Of a stretch of 11,843 nt of DNA, positions 10,301 through 11,843 are shown piece by piece (positions within the stretch are counted from its first letter, which is position 1; every line of letters starts with the position of its first letter). The position numbers and the translations under genes are program-made. The DNA is from an uncultured Actinomycetes bacterium. GTDB taxonomy: Bacteria; Actinomycetota; Thermoleophilia; Gaiellales; F1-60-MAGs149. The stretch covers positions 1-11,843 of the forward strand of contig CAJCBN010000049.1 in NCBI GenBank assembly GCA_903960645.1, written 5' to 3'. The notes below the pieces were generated by a model. The model saw only the letters and a list, made by a program, of their open reading frames with translations, searched no databases and was not told where the DNA came from.

Positions 10301-11843
10301 AGACCATCACGTTCCCGACGATCGCCGACCGCACCTACGGCGAGGCGGCGTTCGTCCTCGATGCGACCGCCGACTCGGGGCTGACGCCGACCTACGCGTC
10401 GCTGACGCCGACGATCTGCAGCGTCGCCGTGGCGACCGTCACGCTGCTGCGGTCGGGCACCTGCACGATCCAGGCCTACAGCGTCGGCGACACCACGTAC
10501 GACGCCGACACCGCGCAGCGCTCGTTCACGATCGCCAAGGCGCCGCTGACGATCACCGCCTCGAGCACCACCCGGACCTACGGCGATGCGGTGCCGACGA
10601 TCACGCCGGGCTACACGGGTCTTCAGTACGGCGAGTCGGCCAGCGCGGGCCTGACCACGCAGCCAAGCTGCACCACGGTGTACAGCGTCACCTCGAACGC
10701 CGGTACGACGCCGGCCACCACGTGCTCGGGTGCGGCGTCCCACAAGTACACGCTCGCCTACGCGGCGGGCACCGTCACCGTCGGCCAGCGCCCGGTCACG
10801 CTCACGGCGGCGAGCTTCACGCTCGCCTTCGGTGCCGCGATCCCGACCGTCACGTTCACGCTCGCCAACATGGCCAACAGCGAGACGGCGACCGTCTTCT
10901 CGACGCAGCCGACCTGCACGACGACGTACCGCGACGGCGACGTCCCGAGCACCGCGAACACCACGGAATGCCAGGGTGCGGTGGCGACCAACTACTCCTT
11001 CACCTACGTCGGCGGCGCGATCACCACCAATCCGAAGATCGTCACCGTCACGGCCTCGACCCACACTCGGGTCTACGGCGATCCGGACGTGCCGGCGATC
11101 ACGCCGAGCTACACCGGTTGGGAGAACGGCGACACCGAGGCGATCATCACCACCCAGCCGACGTGCTCGACCGTGTACACGGCGACGACAACCGTCCCCG
11201 CCGGCGCGGCGACCACGTGCACGGGCACGGTCGCACCGAACTACTCCTTCACGTACGTGGCCGGGCGGGTCAACGTGACGAAGCGCTTCGTCACCGTCAC
11301 CGCCTCGAACGGCACGACGACGTACGGCACGACTGCGCCGGCGATCTCGCCCAGCTACGGCTCGGAGTGGGTCAACGGCCAGGGCTCGGGCGTGGTCAGC
11401 AGCATGCTCTGCACGTCGGCCTGGTCGGTGACCACGCGCGTCGCGGAGACACCGCGCTCCTACTGCTACAACGCCACGGCGACGAACTACCAGTTCACCT
11501 ACGTCGACGGCACCGTGACGGTCCTGCAGAAGCCGGTCACCGTGACGGCGTCGAGCCCGAGCGTGCGGTACGGCGCGGCGATCCCGACCATCACCGCCTC
11601 CTATTCCGGACTCGTCAACGGCGCCACCGAGTTCACGCTCAGCACCGTGCCGACCTGCGTGACGGTGTACACGGTGCTCGACAACGTGGGGCAGACGCCG
11701 GCGACGTCCTGCTCGGGCGCCGTCGCCGCCGACTACTCGTTCCCGACGTACGTCCCCGGCGCCGTCACGATCACCAAGCGCCCGATCACGGTGCGCGCGC
11801 AGTCCTACACCGTCACCTACGGCGACGCCAAGCCGACCGTGAC
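1198..11843 (+). CDS. Giant secreted multidomain protein (LamG, Ig/cadherin-like, ALK-type glycine-rich and MBG repeats), 3' end outside window
   Basis: One frame runs from after TAG 1153-1155 to the edge with no stop: 3,548 complete codons from GTG 1198. The start is uncertain. GTG 1198 gives a long basic n-region and TTG 1222 a shorter one; neither has a ribosome binding site. GTG 1318 is rejected because it cuts the signal peptide. Residues 1-50 form a signal peptide, then LamG (82-262), cadherin-like (282-372), seven FSE Ig-like modules, five AYYST modules, two CSPG/cadherin-like modules, three glycine-rich domains (1013-1251, 2051-2310, 2729-3034), two PDL modules, further Ig-like domains and MBG repeats from 3116. 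Composition is rich in Thr, Ser, Gly, Ala and Val, with paired Cys in most modules and no catalytic motif. Likely a surface or matrix adhesin or structural fibre; this rests on domain types only. No anchor is visible, since the C-terminus is missing. Module boundaries are good to about 10 residues. Coding is very GC-biased and shows no frameshift. Confidence 0.95.
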   Translation, partial: MVTHVTQQLNRRCGHSALRRIPPLRSALPIFGLTLGVLALVLGFSGLAQAAPPTVTADQSRLFTPPTVPTNPEEVTPPTDKVTIPDNPALALGSAFTLQAWVKPDTDVGAQTILEKRQSYALALRNGTLQYQLDSTLTGTRGIWFDTQLVLLPNRWTQITFVKSGQTVTVYLNGSAKYTRSLQANDANGIPYGIPLLISANTNPLLIGSDLFENAPFDGRISDVSLWSTARAAGVIAATYNLRFAADIGTWFLDEPSGATAYTSSQAVGAILNGTYTGTSASVDVPTLGSRLDLNDTPAFSAYLPGYDPAGPVTFAVVTAPTLVTFAITDAATGAFTLTPDVNANGLDSFGYTVTSGATTTDERVYPVRITDATPPTVTGFTTTSGDFSHAATQTFTLTFSEPVTGITAEDFANRGDATGCSIEPGEDTGDTRTIVVSSCSEGTLQLRFAAGGAADAVGNTGPAAAVDTVIITVDRTPPAVSSFTTTLTGMTRVTPQVYTLTFSESVTGITAADFTNVGTSTGCVFDPGADTGSTRTVSISSCANGTLQPRLRADAAVDLSGTAGPTAAVTVDSAITLDTVPPTSFATIARSATNNPTVTVGYTASDIGTVQTIDAYYSTSLSLTFPEPCGQTTSSAASGTVACDLPATDPVDGSRSTDGTYYVWTVATDSAGNVEATPLTYDAQIILDRVPPLLASFTTTSEVVSAATTFTYSLAFSESVTGLGSGDFRNRGTATGCTFNPGTDVGDTRTLTVTGCSTGTLIPAFAATGAQDLAGNLGPATEQNASPTITIDRAAPTLANFALAGTEGATMFFSPSSFAAPFGDDRALEPHSIIVQTLPTSGALWFNASLVTIGQAIPYDDLGQLSYVPVEFANGTFTFTVTASDGVNASTPPTTVSIVLAPVTNQPTVTHIDPLTGANEDQTFTITYAALLASSDAVARDATLQFRIESVLTGSVAKGGVPVTPGVTAIGPGESFVWTPPANAYGLLNAFTVRAFDGINASASAILVQAQVAAQACPTSDSVANGWNVRQVVATGECTWVAPDGVTSIQTLVVAGGGGGGGGSHTYGATYYTGGGGGAGGLVNNTGYSVSPGSSYRITVGTGGTAGNSGGGSAFGPLMATGGGYGGEGATGANTFTLNGVRGGDGGSGGGGGASYNGTGGAGGTATTGQGSNGTTGSGGTARIGGSGGGASGTSTGLTSTFTGSSVTYARGGIGRGMSAARSTVANSGNGGDSSTAGSSGVVMLRWATAAPTIAAIADQGTNSNTMISGIAVTVGDADTATSSLTVTATSGNTTIIPNANITVGGSGANRTLSITPATGQSGLTTITVNVTDGATTTSTSFILTVGDLVKPVSSGAITATQTNATTVPVAYTASDVGGLASIRAYYSTAVNLSSPTLCATVVSTATSGTLNCAIPSTPATYYVFTRATDAVGNVEDAPVAADDTIVFMPAATLGTITPTYTKSTSVTVAYTASVLDNLQSVSAYYSTSGALTSPVLCGTTTSSAASGTITCTLPNVEATYAIWTQSRDAFGNVEAAPGSADDMIAYDTTAPVTVVSTVTAQSATTAVTNVAIAITESGVMVSGTIYYSTSANMSGAVSCGTWTSASTSLTSQTCTLPASDGTYYLAARGTDLAGNTEAMHATGDDSIILDRVAPVSSGAITATLTNNVAVPVAYTASDANTITNVTAYYSTAVGLTSPTQCGTVSSAATSGTITCTLPSSTATYYVYTRTTDLAGNVEAAPGTADDSIVLDVTAPAAIVPDLNAGSDSGSSSTDNVTATRTPTIDVVTWESGATTVVTATSPGQTTVTCTAIAASCALPSLVDGTWTITARQTDPAGNQSGAGSSLAFRVDNTAPVVTAFAYSANSAGGTTYSVSFDEIVAGLAAGDFTMGGTATGWSVTGVTGSGAGPYVITLTGSSRGTLIPQLAAGAVANQVNLTGPGLATDGGTSTAQEPWLSAQPTLTLTTSSVGQNVTLTVTDGTWVVIPGGTVSRKWQYSTNGGTLWTDYGSTATSITPSGTYKGNAFRTVITYTNAHGTMKVASPTKVVTWFGYTGSTQSWTPPAGVTGVQVDASGAGGGTSGTGTQGRGGRINATLATTPGSPLTLVVGGRGGDSYEASGGSYSYSCGGSRSYGPWYTGGGYNGGAMASNSSITRTVQGSSCGYYSWGSWWYYYSSVGAGGGGATDVRTGAGLANRVLVAGGGGGMGASSSSGGLGGGLSGGSSSSGGAGGTESAGGGSGGALGTGGMSSEGGGAGGGGYYGGGGSGSASGGGGGGSSYAGTGTSNVTHTQGDVNATGDGILALSYDVVPDASVISIDPHADPIVGRFAQTFSIGFTGTPTGLTADDLTVTGVTGWDITSIVGYGLGPYMVTITPGETPSEGTLGLRLNANTVTIGGSPAPAVNVNSTGSVVVDLTGPAMTSFTTTSLTPTNAATLTYTLTLNSSTIGVANSDFSNVGTAPSCTLAATGSGATRTVTISSCGEGTVIPRFTPTSAVTDLYANQTTFGSFDGRSTLIDRTAPTAPTTPDLVTASDLGESSTDDLTKATTPTISIGGLEADASAVITATKSGSSNVTCSITSSGIVAGVGSCSLPTLADGTWSITARQTDYATTLSTTSAALAITVDTVVPNVSWTTLPDSLVTGTTATYVATFTEAVYGVAAADFSNASNAAGCVFSPSADSGTTRTVDVTCDDGGLAARFAANGAIDTAGNTGPSAARTAAATTAMRKLYDFASHTFTPCGKTGSSGPAQSTCQSNYTTTWDNDSTLFTVTSGIQYWQVPVTGSYEIAAAGAAGAGGVQGGTGQTVLGGGGMVLQGRVDLTAGQILKILPGQMGTTYTGMAPTGGGGGGSFVTTSANAALVVAGGGGGNGYHSGYYSGTVGSPGVRTTAGAAGEGDYAGAGGTGGNGGAAGNDGAVRGGGGGGLLTSGTINYAGTAFVGGGSGGFGYTSNGYYGYGGFGGGGASGQWSGGGGGGYSGGGGGGYRNSGYYSGGGGGGSYAAPSVSRTAYLATSDYTGAVNTGQGYVTIRAARTIQTITFPTIADRTYGEAAFVLDATADSGLTPTYASLTPTICSVAVATVTLLRSGTCTIQAYSVGDTTYDADTAQRSFTIAKAPLTITASSTTRTYGDAVPTITPGYTGLQYGESASAGLTTQPSCTTVYSVTSNAGTTPATTCSGAASHKYTLAYAAGTVTVGQRPVTLTAASFTLAFGAAIPTVTFTLANMANSETATVFSTQPTCTTTYRDGDVPSTANTTECQGAVATNYSFTYVGGAITTNPKIVTVTASTHTRVYGDPDVPAITPSYTGWENGDTEAIITTQPTCSTVYTATTTVPAGAATTCTGTVAPNYSFTYVAGRVNVTKRFVTVTASNGTTTYGTTAPAISPSYGSEWVNGQGSGVVSSMLCTSAWSVTTRVAETPRSYCYNATATNYQFTYVDGTVTVLQKPVTVTASSPSVRYGAAIPTITASYSGLVNGATEFTLSTVPTCVTVYTVLDNVGQTPATSCSGAVAADYSFPTYVPGAVTITKRPITVRAQSYTVTYGDAKPTV
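1441..1983 (+). other. LamG / concanavalin A-like domain (residues about 82-262)
   Basis: The succession of strands is typical of the Laminin_G_3 type: FTLQAWVKPD, TILEKRQSYALALRNGTLQYQL, WTQITFVKSGQTVTVYLNG, PLLIGSD, then FDGRISDVSLWSTARAAGVI and the final GTWFLDE. The WxQIxFV, VYLNG and DGRISDVxLW motifs are the hallmarks. Such domains often bind glycans or proteins. This is the only lectin-like module seen, it sits at the N-terminal tip and it lacks cysteine. A Pro/Thr-rich linker (TPPTVPTNPEEVTPPTD) separates it from the signal peptide. Confidence 0.85.
2041..2313 (+). other. Cadherin-like / tandem Ig-like domain (residues about 282-372)
   Basis: The module matches the bacterial cadherin-like pattern of an ordered tail strand: GPVTFAVVTAP, then TGAFTLTPDVNANGLDSFGYTV, then a terminal VYPVRI. 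The 'FTxTPxxNxNGxDSFxYTV' signature is well known from tandem adhesin repeats. Only one copy is present, directly after LamG. Confidence 0.65.
2314..2940 (+). repeat. FSE Ig-like modules 1 and 2 (residues about 373-581)
   Basis: Two tandem modules of about 104 residues (2314-2625, 2626-2940) share FTTT, YTLTFSExVTGIT, (E/A)DFxNxG, TGC, then DTxxTRT and SC, with 'GTLQxR'. They resemble bacterial Ig-like domains of the Big_12 kind, which carry a 'Fse.V.gl...DF' strand and end with a Dx.GN loop. Each has two cysteines separated by exactly 18 residues, probably a disulfide. Module 2 has lost the usual D-x-x-GN loop (DLSGTAGP). Confidence 0.75.
2941..3270 (+). repeat. AYYST module a (residues about 582-691)
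   Basis: The pattern is VTVGYTASD, AYYSTS, CGQTTSSAASGTVAC (two Cys with 13 residues between), GTYYVWTVATDSAGNVE and a closing IILDRV. It belongs to the same family as the four tandem copies at 5245-6459. It carries an insertion (ATDPVDGSRSTDG) before GTYYV that the others lack. The fold is likely Ig-like; the trailing DxAGN loop is typical of bacterial surface Ig domains. Confidence 0.7.
3271..3582 (+). repeat. FSE Ig-like module 3 (residues about 692-795)
   Basis: Same family as the modules at 2314-2940: SFTTT, LAFSESVTGLGSGDFRNRG, TGC, DTRT and GCSTGT, then QDLAGNLGP and ITIDR. The two Cys are again 18 residues apart. It is separated from copies 1-2 by one AYYST module, so shuffling or block duplication occurred. 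Confidence 0.75.
3583..3906 (+). other. CSPG / cadherin-like module (residues about 796-903)
   Basis: Motifs in order: FGDDRAL, IIVQTLPTSGALWFNASLV, GQAIPYDDLGQLSYVPVEFA, then NGTFTFTVTASDGVNAS and a VSIVL end strand. The 'LPxxGxL...G..I...DL..LxYxP...G...F...ASDG' order is that of CSPG/Cadherin_3-type repeats found in large adhesins. No Cys. One copy. Confidence 0.65.
3907..4233 (+). other. Cadherin-like 'EDQTFTITY' module (residues about 904-1012)
   Basis: Visible motifs are LTGANEDQTFTITYAALLASSDA, FRIESVLTGSV, GVTAIGPGESFVWTPPANAYG and FTVRAFDGINAS. I recognise this as a cadherin-like repeat that is widespread in large bacterial surface proteins. The usual acidic DxDG loop after the 'SDA' motif reads VARDAT here, so a calcium-type site may be weakened. 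It directly precedes glycine-rich domain 1. Confidence 0.55.
4234..4950 (+). other. Glycine-rich domain 1, 'PxGVTSI...GVVMLRW' type (residues about 1013-1251)
   Basis: The entry strand CTWVAPDGVTSIQTLVVAG leads into a run of eight glycines (4363-4389). Next come GGGGGAGGLV, SPGSSYRITVGTGG and long Gly/Ser/Thr stretches (GGDGGSGGGGGAS, GGSGGGASG), and the exit strand is GVVMLRW. This matches the bacterial and phage-tail glycine-rich domain (Gly_rich_2 type), in which a small beta frame supports glycine-rich loops. Two Cys (4249, 4312) lie just before it. Triplet GGN DNA here could expand or contract without a frameshift. Confidence 0.75.
4951..5244 (+). other. Ig-like 'VGDADTATSSLTVTATSGN' domain (residues about 1252-1349)
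   Basis: Motifs IADQGTNSNT, GIAVTVGDADT, SSLTVTATSGNTTIIP, GSGANRTLSITPATGQSGLTTI and VTDGATTTS are those of a common bacterial Ig-like domain in large secreted proteins ('DxDT..LTVTATSxN', 'NRTLxIxPAxxQxGxxxIxVxVTDG'). Single copy, without Cys, directly after glycine-rich domain 1. Confidence 0.7.
5245..6459 (+). repeat. Four tandem AYYST modules b-e (residues about 1350-1754)
   Basis: Copies start near 5245, 5545, 5845 and 6157, about 100 residues each. Shared motifs are VAYTAS (b, c, e), (A/I)YYST, two Cys bracketing TSGT-type sequence, (T/A)TYYV or GTYYL, D(A/L)xGNxE and a DD(T/S/M)I strand before the next module. The Cys-Cys gap is 13 residues in b, c and e, and 14 in d. Copies b and e align without gaps at 64 of 96 residues (hand count) and both begin PVSSGAITAT. 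Copy d is the most divergent (VAIAITESGV replaces the VAYTAS strand). Confidence 0.8.
6460..6765 (+). repeat. PDL Ig-like module 1 (residues about 1755-1856)
   Basis: Starts PDLNAGSDSGSSSTDNVTA, then TPTIDV, with two close Cys (CTAIAASC) before ALPSLVDGTWTITARQTDPAGN. The 'PDL..aSDsG.SsTDN.T...tPT' opening is typical of bacterial Ig-like domains (Big_13 kind) that sit between adhesin repeats. A second copy lies at 8758-9084. Confidence 0.75.
6766..7074 (+). repeat. FSE Ig-like module 4, cysteine-free (residues about 1857-1959)
   Basis: Same plan as the other FSE modules: TYSVSFDEIVAGLAAGDFTMGGTATG, then GAGPYVITLTGSSRGTLIPQL. TGC is replaced by TGW and the SC position by GSS, so both Cys are missing. 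The trailing DxxGN loop is also altered (AVANQVNLTGPG). Confidence 0.7.
7075..7347 (+). other. Ig-like 'WQYSTNGGTLWTDY' domain (residues about 1960-2050)
   Basis: Motifs VGQNVTLTVTDGTW, SRKWQYSTNGGTLWTDYGST, YKGNAFRTVITYTNAHGTM and ASPTKVV fit bacterial Ig-like domains of the 'xWQxSTxGGxTWTDIxGAT...YRxVxTNxxG' kind. Single copy, leading into glycine-rich domain 2. Confidence 0.65.
7348..8127 (+). other. Glycine-rich domain 2, ALK/LTK-like core (residues about 2051-2310)
   Basis: Entry is SWTPPAGVTGVQVDASGAGGG, followed by GRGGRINATLATTPG and LTLVVGGRGGDS. The core holds GAGGGGATDVR (7735-7767), NRVLVAGGGGGMG (7789-7824), GGGAGGGGYYGGGGSG and SGGGGGGSSYAG. 'GGGGATDVR', 'RxLVAGGGGG' and 'GGGGYYGGGG...GGGGSSY' are the signatures of the ALK/LTK-type glycine-rich domain, whose animal versions pack as polyglycine-II helices. 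An aromatic cluster with two Cys (7579, 7684) is inserted before the core. Confidence 0.8.
8128..8757 (+). repeat. FSE Ig-like modules 5 and 6 (residues about 2311-2520)
   Basis: Module 5 (8128-8451) has FAQTFSIGFTGTPTGLTADDLTVTGVTGW, GPYMVTITPG and GTLGLRL; it lacks both Cys and has Trp at the first Cys position. Module 6 (8452-8757) has SFTTTSLTPT, NSDFSNVGTAPSC, TRTVTISSC and GTVIPRF, with 17 residues between the Cys. Module 6 lacks the D-x-x-GN loop (TDLYANQT). Confidence 0.7.
8758..9084 (+). repeat. PDL Ig-like module 2 (residues about 2521-2629)
   Basis: Second copy of the module at 6460: PDLVTASDLGESSTDDLTKA, TPTISI, then two Cys and SLPTLADGTWSITARQTD, identical in DGTWxITARQTD. The Cys-Cys loop is longer than in copy 1 (13 against 6 residues) and the DPAGN loop is replaced by YATTL. 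Confidence 0.75.
9085..9381 (+). repeat. FSE Ig-like module 7 (residues about 2630-2728)
   Basis: Motifs YVATFTEAVYGVAAADFSNAS, GCVFSPSADSGTTRTVDVTC, LAARFAANGAIDTAGNTGP. The two Cys are 17 residues apart. It keeps the DTAGN loop and directly precedes glycine-rich domain 3. Confidence 0.75.
9382..10299 (+). other. Glycine-rich domain 3, full ALK/LTK-like form (residues about 2729-3034)
   Basis: The N-part has FTPCGKTGSSGPAQSTC (two Cys, 9418 and 9457) and GIQYWQVPVTGSYEIAAAGA, the entry typical of bacterial ALK/LTK-like glycine-rich domains. Then come a glycine-rich strand and VDLTAGQILKILPGQMG, GGGGGGSFVTT (9730-9762) and AALVVAGGGGGNG. The glycine core has GGFGGGG (10066-10086), SGGGGGGYSGGGGGGY (10102-10149) and SGGGGGGSYA. 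The end strand GQGYVTIRAA closes it. This is the longest and most canonical copy. Confidence 0.85.
10300..10542 (+). other. 'QTITF' Ig-like domain (residues about 3035-3115)
   Basis: Motifs are IQTITFPTIADRTYGEAAFV, ATADSGLTPTYASLTPTIC, GTCTIQAYSVGDTTYDA and SFTIAKA. The 'QxITFxxLxDxTYGDxxFxxxATAxSGLxVxYxSxTPxxC...GxCTIxAxQxGxxxYxxA' pattern is a widespread bacterial Ig-like domain that often precedes MBG repeats, as here. It has two Cys. Confidence 0.75.
10543..11843 (+). repeat. Array of MBG (YGX-type) repeats, at least six, running off the edge
   Basis: Repeat starts: 10543, 10792, 11038, 11287, 11533 and 11782 (last one partial), so the period alternates between 83 and 82 residues. Each opens with (P/I/F)(L/V/I)T(I/V/L)xA, then a (T/V/R)YG(D/T/A) turn (LAFGA in repeat 2), PxI(T/S), Y(T/S)G or variants, a QPxC-like site, a second Cys, NYSFTYV-like and (G/A)x(I/V)T. 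These are MBG_2-type domains of secreted proteins. In all five complete repeats the two Cys have exactly 17 residues between them. The array probably forms the stalk leading towards the missing C-terminus. Confidence 0.85.

Noticed and set aside
9049..11064. 671-codon open frame on the minus strand
   Set aside because: Same cause: it ends at the TCA codon at 9049 in the sense frame. The product is Arg/Gly/Ala-rich low complexity over a region with clear sense-strand domains.
10543..11843. Regular repeats as a CRISPR array or DNA-level satellite
   Set aside because: The roughly 246-249-bp period is at protein level (82-83 residues). DNA identity between copies is limited and there is no repeat-spacer pattern.

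Overview
The window suggests a high-GC actinobacterium. Base composition is GC-rich throughout and third codon positions are almost always G or C. The upstream gene carries the Cys-x-Gly and 'GRKLLxRRG' beta-sandwich style that I associate with secreted proteins of Thermoleophilia (Solirubrobacterales and relatives); Acidimicrobiia are an alternative. This placement is inference, because there is no rRNA or housekeeping marker in the window.

There are only two real genes, both on the + strand and both cut by a window edge. Positions 1-999 hold the 3' part of a gene for a probable extracytoplasmic protein: two related beta-sandwich units followed by a helical C-terminal tail. A 198-bp intergenic region follows. 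It holds two small hairpins, a perfect 16-bp palindrome (1146-1161) and a possible -10 element placed so that the next transcript could be leaderless.

From 1198 to the right edge (11843) one frame stays open for 3,548 complete codons without a stop. It encodes the N-terminal part of a giant secreted mosaic protein. Order: signal peptide; LamG/concanavalin-type lectin-like domain; cadherin-like domain; two Ig-like 'FSE' modules; an 'AYYST' module; a third FSE module; two cadherin/CSPG-like modules; glycine-rich domain 1; an Ig-like domain; four tandem AYYST modules; a 'PDL' Ig-like module; FSE 4; a further Ig-like domain; glycine-rich domain 2; FSE 5 and 6; a second PDL module; FSE 7; glycine-rich domain 3; a 'QTITF' Ig-like domain; and an array of at least six MBG (YGX-type) repeats running off the edge. 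FSE, AYYST and PDL are my own labels, taken from motifs seen in the sequence. Glycine-rich domains 2 and 3 resemble the glycine-rich domain of ALK/LTK receptors. Paired cysteines recur at fixed spacing in most modules, pointing to folding outside the cytoplasm.

The likely role is a surface or matrix protein (adhesion, biofilm or structural fibre), with the lectin-like domain presented near the N-terminus on a long stalk. No catalytic domain is visible, and any cell-wall or membrane anchor would lie beyond the right edge. I found no RNA gene, CRISPR array, insertion sequence or integrase.
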